Shown here piece after piece: positions 8,521-21,000 of a stretch of 64,000 nucleotides of DNA. Both the position numbers and the translations under genes were made by a program. The notes beneath the pieces are model-generated. The model had not been told where the DNA came from and did not search any database. It was given only the letters and a program-made list of their open reading frames with translations. Position 1 is the stretch's first letter. Each line of letters opens with the position of its first letter. Origin of the DNA: Hermatobates lingyangjiaoensis. Its lineage: Eukaryota > Arthropoda > Insecta > Hemiptera > Hermatobatidae. Where the stretch lies: NCBI GenBank assembly GCA_026182355.1, contig JAPFBL010000527.1, positions 342,001-406,000 of the forward strand. Reading direction: 5' to 3'.

Positions 8521-8880
8521 TAATAATAATATTGTTTATGCATAGTAAAGGTATAGTTTACTTAAGATAACGATATTGGAGTAGCCTAGGCTACAAGGTC
8601 TTACTCTGCCCTCATAGTGAATTACCAATAACCGGATGATAATTTATACTATTAGAGAAAAAAAAAGTACGAAAACTTAAAAGTATGGTTATTTGAAGTT
8701 TTAAAATCAAGTCAAGTATATATAAAAAAATTTAGTGCATTTTTCATAAACACGTTGTTAAAACTGAGTACAAGCATTATAAATTTCATTCTATCTGTAT
8801 GTTGTTTATATTTAAATATTATAAACAAAATAATATTTGTTTTTACAATTTTTTTAAAATGTTAAAAAAACAACCTTTCG
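8521..8880. other. AT-rich intronic DNA, nothing recognised
   Basis: Lies between lipase exons A and B. No ORF, RNA gene or repeat signature was seen beyond A/T runs. Confidence 0.6.
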
Positions 8881-8914
8881 TTGTTTAAACAGAAATATGA
8901 AAACATGGACTTAC

Positions 8915-8989
8915 CACAGACATGAGGGCAGATCTCATCTCGTAAACCCATATATGTGAGCAGGAACTACCGAAGCCATGTACAATGAT
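8915..8989 (-). CDS. Lipase exon A (HGF oxyanion-hole segment)
   Basis: This 75-nt exon encodes 25 residues beginning IIVHGFGSS and ending RSALMSV. It matches the pancreatic-lipase family segment with the HG-F motif, whose backbone forms the oxyanion hole. The acceptor is TTGTTCTAG and the donor is GTG|GTAAGT, both phase 0. It joins exon B in frame to give ALMSV-EECNVVCVDW, which is the normal family order. An in-frame stop lies just upstream of the acceptor, so the exon cannot extend 5'. It lies in AT-rich DNA between PLE pieces. Confidence 0.85.
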
Positions 8990-9159
8990 CTAGAACAATC
9001 ATGAACAATATCATGGTTCATTCAAATCTGGAATTGTCTAAATTCAACTTTATTATAAATAAACTAAATTAACTAAATATTTTAATAAATTAACTAAATA
9101 TTTTGATAAATTTTCCATTATATCTTTTCAGTGGTTTGGAATAGTGACATTTATGTTGG

Positions 9160-9335
9160 AAACGTATTATCAAACTGATCACTATTTTAGACGTATTATC
9201 AAACTGATTACTTTATCTTGGAAACATATATTAACTGATTATTTATCTTGGAAACGTATTATCAAACTGATCACTTTTTTAAACGTATTATCAAACTGAT
9301 TACTTTATCTTGGAAACATATATCAAACTGATTAT
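9160..9335. repeat. Minisatellite, imperfect repeats of 25-45 bp
   Basis: AAACGTATTATCAAACTGAT plus ACTTT or ATTTATCTTGG recurs five to six times with variable length. It lies about 170 bp upstream of lipase exon A. Confidence 0.7.
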
Positions 9336-9494
9336 TTGGTTAACTACCACTTCGTAGTAGTAGTTATATTATATCATAAAAAGTATGGTGAATTAATTTA
9401 TGAGTTAAGAAACACAGAATAGAAAAAAAAGGCTTCATGTAATTCGAAAAGTTCTCCATACAACTTAACAAGATAAAATTGGACATATACTTTT

Positions 9495-9805
9495 TAAATA
9501 TACATACATATTTATTTGTAAAAGTAGGAAACAAACCTTTATTGAAACATATATTGTTAAATAACGCCCCATATTTGGCTTGTATCTGATTCCTACATAA
9601 TTTCTCCAATTTCTGGAATTCCTTCTTCGTCTCTTCATTAAAACTATAAAGCTTATCACCAATATTATTAGTCATATGTAATACTGGTCATATTGGTGAT
9701 AAGCTTTATAGTTTTAATGGAGATACGAACAAGGAATTCCGGAAACTGGAGAAATTATATAGGAAACAGATACAAACCAAATTTGGGGCGTTATTTAACT
9801 ATATA
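9495..9805. mobile_element. PLE inverted dimer retaining only the N-terminal coding end
   Basis: Arms 9500-9675 (minus; NIGDKLYSFNEETKKEFQKL, then GALFNNICFNKGLF) and 9688-9798 (plus; EFRKLEKLYRKQIQTKFGALFN) are inverted repeats centred at about 9682. The left end is long and the right is short, and (TA)n follows at 9800-9811. No hammerhead is retained. Confidence 0.65.
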
Positions 9806-9811
9806 TATATA

Positions 9812-10108
9812 GTTAAATGTACATAAAGAAACAGAGAAATTAAAAACACACACTTACAGTCTCTAATTTTCGGTTGAAACTTCTTCAGGAGAGATAAGAG
9901 AGGGAAACCAACCACACTGGTACAGAGACGGTTGGAGACCCAACTCCAACCGTCTCTGTACCAGTGCGGTTGGTTTCCCTCTCTTATCTCTCCTGAAGAT
10001 GGTTCAACCAAAAATTAGAGACTGTAAGTGTGTGTTTTTCATTTCTCTATGTTTCTTTATGTACATTGAACTGTATTTGTCCATCTCGAATGGTATTTTC
10101 ATCGAATA
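9812..10108. mobile_element. PLE palindrome, GGTTCAACC hammerhead family
   Basis: Arms about 9815-9940 and 9945-10070 are inverted repeats. The right end is long (TTTGTCCATCTCGAATGG...ATCGAATAAG) and the left is short. The minus hammerhead (9861-9892) has a helix II change. The plus one (9989-10018) has AAAA for GAAA. Both are probably inactive, while helix I (TCTC/GAGA) and the AATT palindrome persist. Confidence 0.7.
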
Positions 10109-10109
10109 A

Positions 10110-10142
<33 letters not shown>

Positions 10143-10146
<4 letters not shown>

Positions 10147-10513
10147 TTGATAAAAGCATCGACCGTGGAATAGAAACAAAACTATAGTTTATCGGGACTC
10201 GGTCAGTTCTTCAGGTTCAAATTAAACTCTCATTGCCAACGTTTCGGTCTTTATTTAAAACCTTTTTTATAGGCAAAAGTATAAATTTTGAAACAGAAAA
10301 ACTAAGTATTACATTACAAATTATTTTACAAAGAAAAATCCACATACTAGTTTTCTTTGTAAAATAATTTGTAATGTAATAGTTAGTTTTTTTTTGTTTC
10401 AAAATGTATACTTCTGCCTATGAAAAAGGTTTTAAATAAATACCGAAACGTTGGCAATGAGAGTTTAATTTGAACCTGAAGAACTGACCGAGTCCCGATA
10501 AACTATAGTTTTG
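10143..10513. mobile_element. PLE palindrome, F1 family
   Basis: Arms about 10180-10330 and 10345-10513 are centred near 10337 (TACTAG). The left end is long (ATCGACCGTGGAATAGAAAC) and the right is short, running into (TA)n. Both arms carry the GCC-TATGAAAAA type core, stem GGTTTT/AAAACC-like, GAAACGTTGGC; helix II has small indels. Related plus-strand ends are at 32625-32788 and 62385-62560. Confidence 0.7.
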
Positions 10514-10639
10514 TATATATATATATATATGATATTATATATATATTTTTTTTTGCATTTTTATTATTTATTGTCTTTATTATTATTTCGTATTATATAC
10601 TTTTTATCTTGTTTTATAAATAAATATTGGAGGAATTTC

Positions 10640-10975
10640 TATTTTTCCTCTCCTCCGCTGGGGGGCAGCATTGCGGTAGTTCCACGAGTTACTCTGGAGG
10701 CCAGTAGCAGTTTGCTTCTCAACGCGAGTACTTCGCACTTCTTCCCGATGACCACGGATGTCTAAATATCGAAGTTGAGTTCTGTAGTGTCTTTCTGTGT
10801 TTTTTCTCTGTGTTATAGTATATATATATAATATATATATATTTTAAAGATGGGTTTCCGAAACGTCGGTATTGAAAGTTTGATTTGAACAACGGTTCGG
10901 CAGGACTGATACACTTAAAATAAACTGTGACAGATAGAAAGAAACAATACATTCACTTTTCAATATTTCGACCGT
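10640..10975. mobile_element. Two degraded PLE pseudo-LTR pieces
   Basis: 10640-10818 (plus): CCGATGA, C, CACGGATGTC, TAAATATCGAAG is an eroded hammerhead, best compared with the minus copy at 48614-48735. 10850-10975: GAAACGTCGGTATTGAAAG is fused to a minus piece with the long tail GGTTCGGCAGGAC of the GACCG family. Neither core is intact. Confidence 0.5.
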
Positions 10976-11009
10976 TAATAAATTCAAGCTACTAAGTCTC
11001 TCCCACCAT

Positions 11010-11335
11010 TTTAATATCTCTCTCTACCCTTCTATCCACCATCCTCTCACTCTGTTACTCTTTACCCCTTCCTCTATCCTCTGTATTTGTCGCCCTTCAC
11101 CCCCTCAACTATCCCTCTCACTTCCTCTCTCCTATCTCCCTCTCTCTACCCTTCTATCCACCATCCTCTCACTCTGTTACTCTTTATCCCTTCCTCTACC
11201 CTCTGTCTATATTTGTCGCCCTTCACCCCCTCAATCTATCCCTCTCACTTCCTCCCTCTCTCTCCTCTCCCACTAAGTCTTTCCATCTGATCGCACCCTC
11301 CCTATCCACTCTACCCTCTCTATCACACTAGTCAT
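11010..11335. repeat. CT-rich tandem repeat, two to three units of about 120 bp
   Basis: The block CCCTTCTATCCACCATCCTC through CACTTCCTCTC occurs at about 11028 and 11150 with few changes. The sequence is almost pure pyrimidine on the plus strand. It lies 3' of the coding exon at 11532-11655 in the sense of transcription. Confidence 0.75.
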
Positions 11336-11531
11336 GTTCTCCCTTCCCGCACCTCTTCCCATACATTTTTCTTTCCTTCCTTCTTTCTCGCAGCAAGTAT
11401 AAGATATTGATCAGAAAGGGAGAGAGAGAGAGTGAGAGCGATGACATATCCGCTATACATCCCCCACTTGAGCTAAGCTTGACACAGGGCTGTCCATGCA
11501 CTCCGGTTTCTTTCAGTGCTGCCACCCTTAC

Positions 11532-11655
11532 CTGGTCGAGTTCCGCCTGTGCTCGGCCTTCCATTGATAAACACTTTCAAGGACTGCTTGGAACAGCTGT
11601 GGGTCGTTTACTTCATCCAAGGCCTCTTGTTCGGCGGTGGCCCACGGTGTTCCAC
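11532..11655 (-). CDS. Coding exon, probable N-terminal exon 2 of the lipase gene
   Basis: This is a 124-nt open exon between acceptor TTGTGTTCAG|GT and donor CGACCAG|GTAAGG. It encodes GTPWATAEQEALDEV, then NDPQLFQAVLESVYQWKAEHRRNST, a hydrophilic helix-like sequence I do not recognise. It starts with two bases of a codon, as needed after the signal-peptide exon at 53.4 kb. It ends with two bases of a codon, while lipase exon A starts in phase 0. At least one more exon must therefore lie between them, and I did not find it at 9.0-11.5 kb. Gene assignment is tentative. Confidence 0.5.
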
Positions 11656-11739
11656 CTGAACACAAAAAGAAACTTCTCATTAGAATGGAAATCACAAAGA
11701 GGCCAAAAGGCCGGGTGTTTAAAAAAAAATTGACAACTT

Positions 11740-12285
11740 TATTAGATCTCATTCAAATTGCTTGAACAATTTATAGCATGTACAAAATCAGTGTGAAATA
11801 ACATTTTCATTATAATTTTACCTTCACGTTCATTATTCATTCTACAGGTAGAGTAATAAAATGATGAAATAGTAATAGAGTGATTAAGCGCTTCTGATAG
11901 CCTCTAACACTCAACTCCGACTTTCGGCCTTCACGAGGCTACTCTGTTAACTTGCTATAAACAGGAACGAACAAAAGAGGAGGAGAAGGTGATCAGGGAC
12001 TGGGCCTGACCATCTTCGTTTCACAACCTTTCTAATCCCCAAATCCAATCCTTTTATCTCAGCCCTAATCTAAAGTGTTATGCGATCCGTGCTGAAGGAT
12101 GGATGATACAGGGGTTACTGTATTATGAATGGAGCCTCAAGGGCACCAGGCGACCCCCTTGAGAAAATAGCCTTCCTCCGGTATGCACTGCTCTGCCGGA
12201 GCGGACAAAATACCACCGACAGAGCTTCAGGGATTTTCCCCTGTATAATACTAAGGAGAAGGAAGTCTGGAGACCATTATGACAG
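11740..12285. other. Unique sequence, no gene recognised
   Basis: Normal-complexity DNA. 11940-12270 has a GC-richer patch with short open frames but no recognisable domain and no splice-flanked exon I could defend. Confidence 0.5.
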
Positions 12286-12812
12286 AAATGTTGTTATAAA
12301 AGCGATCTTGTTATCTGTCATGTTTGGTATTGTAGAAATGTTGTTATAAAAGCGATCATATTATATCTGTCATGTTTGGTATGACAGAAATGTTGTTATA
12401 AAATCGATGATATTATATCTGTCATGTTTGGTATGACAGAAGTGTTGTTATAAAAGCGATCTTATTATATCTGTCATGTTTTGTATGACAGAAGTGTTGT
12501 TATAAAAGCGATCTTATTATATCTGTCATGTTTGGTATTCTAGAAATGTTGTTATAAAAGCGATCATATTATATCTGTCATGTTTTGTATGACAGAAGTG
12601 TTGTTATAAAAGCGATCTTATTATATCTGTCATGTTTTGTATGACAGAAGTGTTGTTATAAAAGCGATCTTATTATATCTGTCATGTTTGGTATGACAGA
12701 AATGTTGTTATAAAAGTGATCATATTATATCTGTCATGTTTTGTATGACAGAAGTGTTATTATAAAAGCGATCATATTATATCTGTCAAGTTTGGTATTG
12801 TAGAAATGTTGA
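12285..12812. repeat. Satellite of about ten 52-bp units, each with a hairpin
   Basis: The unit is roughly GTTGTTATAAAAGCGATC, TTATTATAT, CTGTCATGTTTTGTATGACAG. The last part is a 7-bp stem (CTGTCAT/ATGACAG) with a 7-base loop. Units differ at a few positions (GACAG versus TGTAG, GCGATCA versus GCGATCT). It abuts family R at 12816. A lone hairpin-like copy is at 14614-14634. Confidence 0.85.
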
Positions 12813-12815
12813 TAT

Positions 12816-14470
12816 AAAAAAAAATCTGGAGTGGCCTACACTCTACTTTACTATAAGTAACTTAATGTCAATTTCTTGAGTATATAAAAACATAACGTCT
12901 CATTAAGCATAACGTAAACATCAAAATGGGATATAATTATTAGCCTGTCATTCATGAGGTAGTACAGATAGTGATTGAAGGAAATATCAATTTATATAAG
13001 CTTATTTTTGTATATCACAAATAATTTATTATTTGCAAATAATTTCATTAGTATAACTACAGCAGTAATAACATTTTTAAAAACAAAAGTGAACATTTCT
13101 TGAAACGATTTAATCTCCTACAAGAGAATGGCTTTCGTTCAAACAGCCAGTAGATTTCTTACATCGTTTACTTGACATTCTTCTACATTGAATATTAAAG
13201 TAAAATTTTTAAATTTAAAACAGGAAAAATACCTTTTTTTTCTCTGAAAAACATCTTAAACAGGGAAGAAAATGTTATTTTAAGGTGCTTTGTTAATTAA
13301 AGATGTACGATAATTACATTTATTAATCTCTAAACGAAAGATTCCAATATGAATTATCATTTACATTTTTGGTCTTTTATAGAATTATTATACTGGAATT
13401 TTAATCTTTAAAATAATAATAATAATAAGCTTCTAGTAATTTAATAAGATCATTTTCCTTCCCTTGGTCAAATAACATACGAGTTTATACGAATTTTTTT
13501 CTGAGTGAGTGTTATCATTTTCCTGCACAATATTATTCCTCTTACATCTCTATAATTCAATAAACAATTTAAACTGTTCCTTTATAAAATCAATTTTATC
13601 TCAGTGGATTCGCTCAAAAAATTTCTAAGTCAATGTAAACAATGAAAAAAATATAAAAAATTCGACAAGTATAGCAGGTGATTCTTACTCTAAGATAAAC
13701 AAACAGTTTTTATTAGCGTTATTGCTCTTTTCCGTAATTGAAACTTTATGAATTTTTTTTTATGAATTGCTAATTTTTTTGTTCCATTTTGGTCAAATTT
13801 TCATTATTTTTTAATGAGCCGTTTAAGCGTCAAAAAAACATTTTCTAAAACAGAAATGTTATATAACGCCCCTTTAGCGAATGTAATTTTGAAAAAAAAA
13901 ATATCTCAACTCATTCTACACATAATGTATTTACTTTTAGGCATCGTTTCATTGTGATCGTCTAACAGTATGGCTTGTATCGCTTCACAAGGTTTGAGAT
14001 TGAATTATAAGTCAAAATTTTTACATTTTATTGAAAAAAAAATATTTCCTGTTGTTTTAAAATTCTGAATATAATTTCGTTTGTTCCATTTGTAACTCAA
14101 AGATAATGTCAAAATTTCAAACTTAGGGTTATCAGTTTAGGAAATAAATGTTTTAAAAAACGGTTTTTGGCAAAAAAGTGACTTTCTCATCATGCATAAT
14201 TCTTCGCAAACAATAGGGATCTTCCTCCTATGAGCCCCATTTTTGTGTAAAATATCAACTTGATCCATCAAGATTCTGGACCGTACGTGGTAACAAGCAA
14301 TGCTAACACACGCACCCACCCACCCACCCACCACCCACCCACACACACACAGACATCATCGTAAAAAACGTCATAAAACGACTTCTGGGACTCAAAACCT
14401 GTAATTCCGTCAAAATCTCGAGATCGAATTTTTTCACGATCACTATACTTTACTTATAGTAAAGTAAAAA
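12816..14470 (+). mobile_element. Dispersed repeat family R, longest copy, non-coding
   Basis: Starts with A8-9 then TCTGGAGTGGCCTACACTC and ends GATCACTATACTTTACTTATAGTAAAGT. Shared internal blocks are AACAATAGGGATCTTC, TCAACTTGATCCATCA, a C/A-rich microsatellite and CTCGAGATCGAATTTTTTC. A similar copy is at 39338-40760 and shorter ones at 15785-16234, 41385-41503 and 42435-42715. There is no ORF and no certain target duplication, so the class is unknown. The end motif ACTTTACTATAAGTAAAGT is nearly self-complementary. Confidence 0.7.
14295..14352. repeat. (CCCA)n / (CA)n microsatellite inside family R
   Basis: CACCCACCCACCCACC passing into CACACACA. The other R copies have the same position filled by pure (CA)n (40555-40630) or (GGGT)n (42550-42600, minus orientation), so it is an internal variable tract of the family. 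Confidence 0.85.
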
Positions 14471-14479
14471 TTATTTATG

Positions 14480-15780
14480 TTAGGTTATTTCAGACTGCGC
14501 TTTAGACGTTGACTGCTAATTAATCTTATACCTGGCAGCATGTTGTCAGAAATGTAGTAGGAACTCAAAGAGATTATGTTGTCTGAGGTGCCAGGTGCCA
14601 TGGTATATTACATCTGCCATTTTTGGTATGACAGATATATTACCCAAAGGGATTAAGTTATGTCACTTTAATAGATTTGTATGAATGATTATTAATCATG
14701 CTGTTTATGAATGACTGGAAGGTTCATCAATTGGAAGGTACTAATTAGTTTCGTTCATCACTAATGATAATGACTTTAATTACACTTTGATTGGTCGTTA
14801 AATACACTTTAATCCTTTGTCACCGTGACTATGCACTTTTCTATACACTTGACATTCTTTTCAAGTAATGCCATATCATTTACTAAGTGCCTGTCACAAT
14901 CAATTCGACCTTCACTATGAGTGGCAGTTGTCATTCAGTCATGGCTCAAGTAAACATGACGGATATGCATTTACACTGTTATTACAAAAGTAATTAATTC
15001 ATGTAACAGATTATTAATAAATTTAAGTATTTTAATTGTATTGTTGAGCACTTTTACAGATTGCTGTGACATTAATTTTAATTACAAACGACTAACAGGC
15101 ATTAACGTGTGATAGAGTGTGAGTTGTAATTAGGTGTTCTACTATCTTGCAGATTCACTATCCTACTGTTAATTAGAGATAATCGGGTTTAAAAAATCTA
15201 GCCCGACCCAGCCCATGATCGACTCCAATTTATATTGGGTATACATTAGAGTTTATTCTCTACCAGCCAAGTAAATCTCGGACATCTGTTTGATCAAGAT
15301 TATTCATTTTGATACAGACTACCATTCAGTGTTACCGACTACTATTCAGTGTTGCCAACTACCAATCAGTGTTACCAACCACAATTCAGTATTATCAACT
15401 AACATTCAGTGTTACTAACTATTATTCAGTGTTGCCAACCACCAATCAGTGTTACCAACTACTATTCAGTGTTGCCAACTATTAATCAATTTAAATCTGG
15501 ATTAGCCTACCTTCAGCTTTACCATATGTAAACATATAGTAAATTTTTTATTACGATAATAAAACAGAATCTACCCTGGTATACAAACCACTACACATTC
15601 CATCACAGCAGGCAATGCGAATGAAACAAAAGTTATTTTTATGACATAAACAGAATAATTTGGCTTTTTATTTAAAAAAAATAAAAAAAATATATGATAC
15701 GAAGTGGAAATGTAATTGGGATATGAGCTAATCATAATCAATTGTTATTTTATAATTGTTTATGAGGTAAGCATAATCAA
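14480..15780. other. Intergenic or intronic DNA with a short minisatellite
   Basis: No gene recognised. 15316-15490 is a tandem array of about 20-22 bp units of the form CAGTGTTACCAACTACCATT (about eight copies). Confidence 0.6.
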
Positions 15781-15784
15781 TTAT

Positions 15785-16234
15785 TACTTTACCATAAGTA
15801 AAGTATAGTGATCGTGAAAAAATTCGATCTCGAGATTTTGACGGAATTACATGTTTTGCGGTCCCAGAAGTCGTTTTATGAAGGAGGTCAAGTAAAACGA
15901 TGTAAGAAATCCACTGGCTATTTGAACAAAAGCCTTGTAGGAGAATATTTCGTATCAAGAAATGTTCACTTTGGTTTTTCAAAAATGTTATTACTGCTGT
16001 TGTTATACTAATGAAATTATATGCATCAGCTGTGTGATATACAAAAATAAGCTTATATATTGATATGTCCTTCAATCACTATCTTTACTACCTCAGGAAT
16101 GAAAGACTAATAATCATATCCCATTTAGATGTTTACGTTATGCTTAAATGAGATGTTATGTGTTATATACTCAAGAAATTTGATATTAAGTTACTTATAG
16201 TAAAGTTGAGTGTAGGCCACTCCAGATTTTTTTT
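15785..16234 (-). mobile_element. Family R copy, internally deleted
   Basis: Both ends of family R are present (ACTTTACCATAAGTAAAGT at the left; GTGTAGGCCACTCCAGA plus a T run at the right), but most of the interior is missing. Confidence 0.7.
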
Positions 16235-16237
16235 ATA

Positions 16238-17790
16238 ATTTTGATGAGGTATGAGGTATAAATCTTGCGACCGTCGAAGAGAGGTAACAATAGTTACTAC
16301 ACCACAGAGTTGAAGTATTTTGATAATGATTGCAATGCAGATTCAAAACAGCTGAGTCATATTCTGAAATAAGAAGAATGAGAGATTTCTAAAGGGTAAC
16401 AAAAGCATTGGGACAATTAAAGTCATATGATTAGCTTGTAATGTAGCTTGTAATGAAGCTACGGTTTGTAGCTTGTAATGAAGCTACGGTTTGCAGCTTG
16501 TAATGAAGCTACGGTTTGCAGCTTGTAATATTCATGCTGCAGTTTTTTTTAAATCATGTTAAATGATTGTTTAAAAGTTTATTTAGAATCTAAATATCAA
16601 TTCTAAATCTTTTGAAATGTTAAACAAGCCACGATGAAGCAGTAATAAGATTAATTGAACAAAGTGATTATCTCTAATCAGATAGGTTGATAAGCGCATG
16701 CGCCCAGGTGATTTTTCTATAACCTTTACTTCGTCTACAAAAACACAACAACCTGAACCCTGGGAAGGTCATTTCATTGTTATCCTTTATAAAACAGTGT
16801 TTACTGTTTTTAACACGACATTGTAGCTAATACAAGAGAATGAAGTGTTATTTATTATGTTAATTTATCAGACTAGAGATTTCGTACTTTAAATAATAGT
16901 ATTTTCAAGTTCCACACTTTTTTTACCAAGACCTGAAGGTATCAAGAAATTAAAACGAAACGTTGGCTTAAGATTTTTTTTAGAATTTTTTTGACCCTTG
17001 ACCAAATCTTGTTAAAGAAAAATAGTGTAGAATATATGTGTTCAAGGTATATTGAAATGCCACAATTGGCATTTTTATATTTTAAAACATTTTTCTTAAG
17101 CGTACTTCATGATTTAAAAGGCCACATGTGACCTTAAGGTCGCATTCCCCACGGCTGGATTAGACTTTTTTTTTCGTTTATTATTTATTTATAATAGTGT
17201 TTATTTAAAGGAAATGTATAGTGTGGTAAAGTAAGTGGAATTGAGATAGTCTAGTCCTAATAGAAAGTTTTATTGATGTTACGTATATAGTACGTCTTGG
17301 CATGCTGTCTACCACTAAGCCTCCCCTAACCACAATTAGGCTACTACTTACCAGTGTTGCCAATTTCCGGGCTTTTCTATTTCCGGACCTGACTCAGTCT
17401 CTATGATACGGAAATCCGAGGGTCGAATGTATTACATATACCCATTCTGGGTGCTGGAAGCTTTACAAAAGACGAAAAGTGATTTAATGTTAGATTGCCA
17501 CCCATCCAAATGGTAAAAACACAAAATTTAGGTTAATTTTCGTGATCTAACAGGCATTAGTGTAGTCAACTTAGCTAGGGGTGGTAAAACTGTTTCTTTC
17601 AAAGCCTTAAGACAACAGATACCAAGCACATATGCTATAACCTATCTAAGAGTTGCTAAACTTTGATAGGCTAACGGTGATAGAAAGGTAATGTGGCGTC
17701 ACCAATCCAAGTGGTAATCGCACCAAAGTTGTTTAACTTCATTAACAACATGACAATGGTTTGTGGGTTTTAAGATTAGTCGAGAAGTTT
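16238..17790. other. Unique DNA with a small 29-bp tandem repeat
   Basis: 16434-16525 holds three to four copies of AGCTTGTAATGAAGCTACGG with a TTTGC linker. The rest shows no gene, RNA gene or element that I can name. Confidence 0.6.
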
Positions 17791-17791
17791 T

Positions 17792-17990
17792 GGGTGGCCA
17801 GAGTAGCAGAGTGGTAGCGTGCTTGGCTTTGGACTCGTAGGTCCGGGGGTCAATACCACTCTGGGCCACGATTTATTTACTTGGGAGGTGAACAAATCTG
17901 AACACGTCGTCTCTTAGAGAGGATGTTAAGCCGTCTGTTCCGAGCCCGTATGACGTCAGGCTAAATATCCCTGTTCTTTACTTTACTATG
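17792..17990 (+). mobile_element. tRNA-derived SINE, copy 1
   Basis: The head has an A-box-like AGCAGAGTGGTAGCGTGC and B-box-like GGGGGTCAATACC, then the body GGGAGGTGAACAAATCTGA, CACGTCGTCTCTTAG and CCGAGCCCGTATGACGTCAGG. The same body recurs in eight other places here. It is not a functional tRNA: the cloverleaf is not closed and the sequence continues into the SINE body. Confidence 0.75.
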
Positions 17991-18022
17991 TGTCGATGTA
18001 ATATATATATATATATATATAT

Positions 18023-21000
18023 CATAGGTGTATAATGTAATCGGGATTCGGTCAATTTTCCAGGATCAAAATCAAACTCTCAATGCCGACGTTTCGGTTT
18101 TATTTAAAACCTTTTTCATAGGCCTACAAACAAAGGATGACAAGAAATCATATATAAACATCAACATATAACTAACATCAAAATGGAATATTACAGTTGT
18201 GAAAAAACAAAAAATATATATACAAGTAGAAGTAATAGAAAAGCAATAAACATTTTATGAACTTACAGAAGTCAGAATTTTTGAATTAGAAAAATGATGA
18301 AATTTACATTATATAAAATGAAGTAACAATAGATAGTTAGTGAACTAACATCTTAACTGGTCAAAAACTTGGACCAGACTAACTGATTACAATTACATGT
18401 AAACCGAACAATGTTCACTCAAAGAACACAAAAGGAACTAAGGAAATTAATTTCACTAAAATCAACTTAACACTCCTGAATAAATAGTGTTCAAATGGTA
18501 ATGTCACTTCTATGATTAACTGAACTTAGATCTTTTTTAATATATAGCATTTCGAGGGTCTTTCTTCTTTGCTCATCTTGTTCTTTATCTACTATAATTG
18601 CTTCTTCAAAATCGAACATGTGACCTTCGTTTAAAGCATGGAATGCTAAAGCAGTGGCGTTACTTTTATTAGTTCTTATTGAATAAGAATGTTGATAAAG
18701 TCTTTCTTTTAAAAAACGACTTGTTTCTCCGTAATAACGCTTGTCGCAGTCTTTACATTTGATCGCATAAATGAGGTTACTTTGTAACTCCTTTGGTATT
18801 TTTTGTTTCAATTTTGAAATAAAGACTTGACTTTTCTTTTGTTATAAAATGCCAATGTAACTTCAGGTACATTTCGTTTGAAAACTTTTCTAATTGATTG
18901 TGATAAGCCCTCAACATACGGAAATTTGAAATACTTTTTATTTAAAACTTCAAGTTCAGCATGATTTTGATTGGAATGTTCTGGTTGTTCTCTTGTATAT
19001 TTAAACCAATAACGTTCAATTAAGTTGTTTGGATAACAATTTTTCTGCAACAATGACTTTAACCTTTTCTTATTTTCTTTTAGAAAACATGGACTACTAA
19101 TTTCAACAACCTTCTTAACTAAATTTTGAACGCAATTCAATTTTTGGTTTATAGAATGAGAGGAGTGATAGTTCAGTATTCTTCCTGCACTGTAGGCTTT
19201 CTATACCAATCCGTTAAAAATAATGCCCATTTCACCTCTTATAACTTTTACATCTAAAAATGGCAGATTTCCGTCTTTTTCTATTTCATAGGTAAATTGT
19301 AGACGATTATGAAAAGAATTAAACGTATTTAATACATACTCTTCTTCTCCTCTTTCAATAATTAAAAATAAATCGTCTACATATAATTTAATAAATTTCA
19401 CCTTCGTACCTAATTTATTAATACAGTCTTCTAATAACTCAATCATAACTATTTAGCAGGATTGGTGAAATTGGAGATCCCATAGGTAGTCCAAATTTTT
19501 GTTTATAAATAATATCATCAAAGGTGAAATACCTTGCTTCACATATAAGATCTAGTATGGATAGGGAAAACTTCTTTGACATTCCAACCTGTGATTTTAT
19601 CTTATTCCATTGCTTATTTACTAAATTAAATGCTAAATCCAAAGGAATGTTAGTGAATAATGATTGAACATCTAGTGAAATCATAATTACATTATCAGTT
19701 AGCACTTGGTTTGACAGCGCTTGTTTGAATTCTGAAGAATTTTTTTACGTTCAACTCATTTTTGCTTGTAATATAGCTAAGATATTTTTCCATATATTTA
19801 GAAAGTTCGTAAGTTGGACTACCGATGAATGATACAATAGGACGGAGAGGAAAGCCTTGCTTGTGTAGTTTTACTAACCCATATATTCTTGGTGCTATTC
19901 ATTATAAGATTTCAAAATTGATGCTTGACGTAGATCAATGCATAGTGTCTTCTTTAATTCATCAACAATCTTATTTACTTTTTACGTAAGTTGATGAAGG
20001 ATCTCTTCTTGTGATTGAGTATGTATCATTATCTTCCAATAGAGTTTTCATCTTTGCTTTATACTCTGCTTCTTTCATTATCACTGTATTACCAGATTTG
20101 TCACTTTTGCAAACCACAATGTCCTTATGCTCTTTCAGAAATTTACAAGTTTTCTTGTAGCAACGTTCTACACAAGCATTCTGTCTTTTCATACGGTTTG
20201 ATGAGTTATTTAATCTATTCCCGTGGTTTGTAATTATATTTACACATTGGTTCTAATGACATCACTATTTTCCATGTTTACACATGAAAATATCTTTTCT
20301 AAGTCTCCTATTATGTCAAATGTAGGGATATCTCTTTTTTACCAATTTCTATGGCAAACTTTTCTCCTAATGAAAGTAAATGGAGGCTATCCCTAGGAAT
20401 TTCAACATTAGTTAAATTTGTTATAGCCAAACTCTCCAGAAAAGTCAAAGAAACTTTACCTGGTTTTTAAATGCAGGTTATTCATCTTCTTTTGCAAATT
20501 TAATTTACTTTTATTAAATACAGATTCTTTGAGACTATTCATTGAACTAATATGTTTCTTAAAATCATATCTGGTAATTTAACTCTTGCAATTTCTATAC
20601 AATCACTAATAAGTCTGTTAACACTATTAATACGCTAGATGGTAACTTTAATTTCAATATTCAAAACACCTTGTTTAAAACGATTTAACACTTTTCCATT
20701 TCTCTATGAAAAGGCTATCACTCACTACTAAATCTTGAACTGAATTCACATAATCACTAATATGTTTGGAAAACAAACAGTCACTTCTACATTTAACAAG
20801 AAAATTCTTCTACTTGATTGTCTAGCTAATTTCGCTGTGTAACATCTCCATTTCTTCAAACATTCACTCACATCTTCTCCATATACTCTTCTTATCTCCT
20901 ATCTATTGTTACTTCATTTTATATAATGTAAATTTCATCATTTTTCTAATTCAAAAATTCTGACTTCTGCCTATGAAAAAGGTTTTAAATAAAACCGAAA

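Noticed and set aside
12285..12812. Regular short repeats with variable parts, CRISPR-like
   Set aside because: Repeats are head-to-tail without unique spacers and the genome is eukaryotic; it is a satellite.
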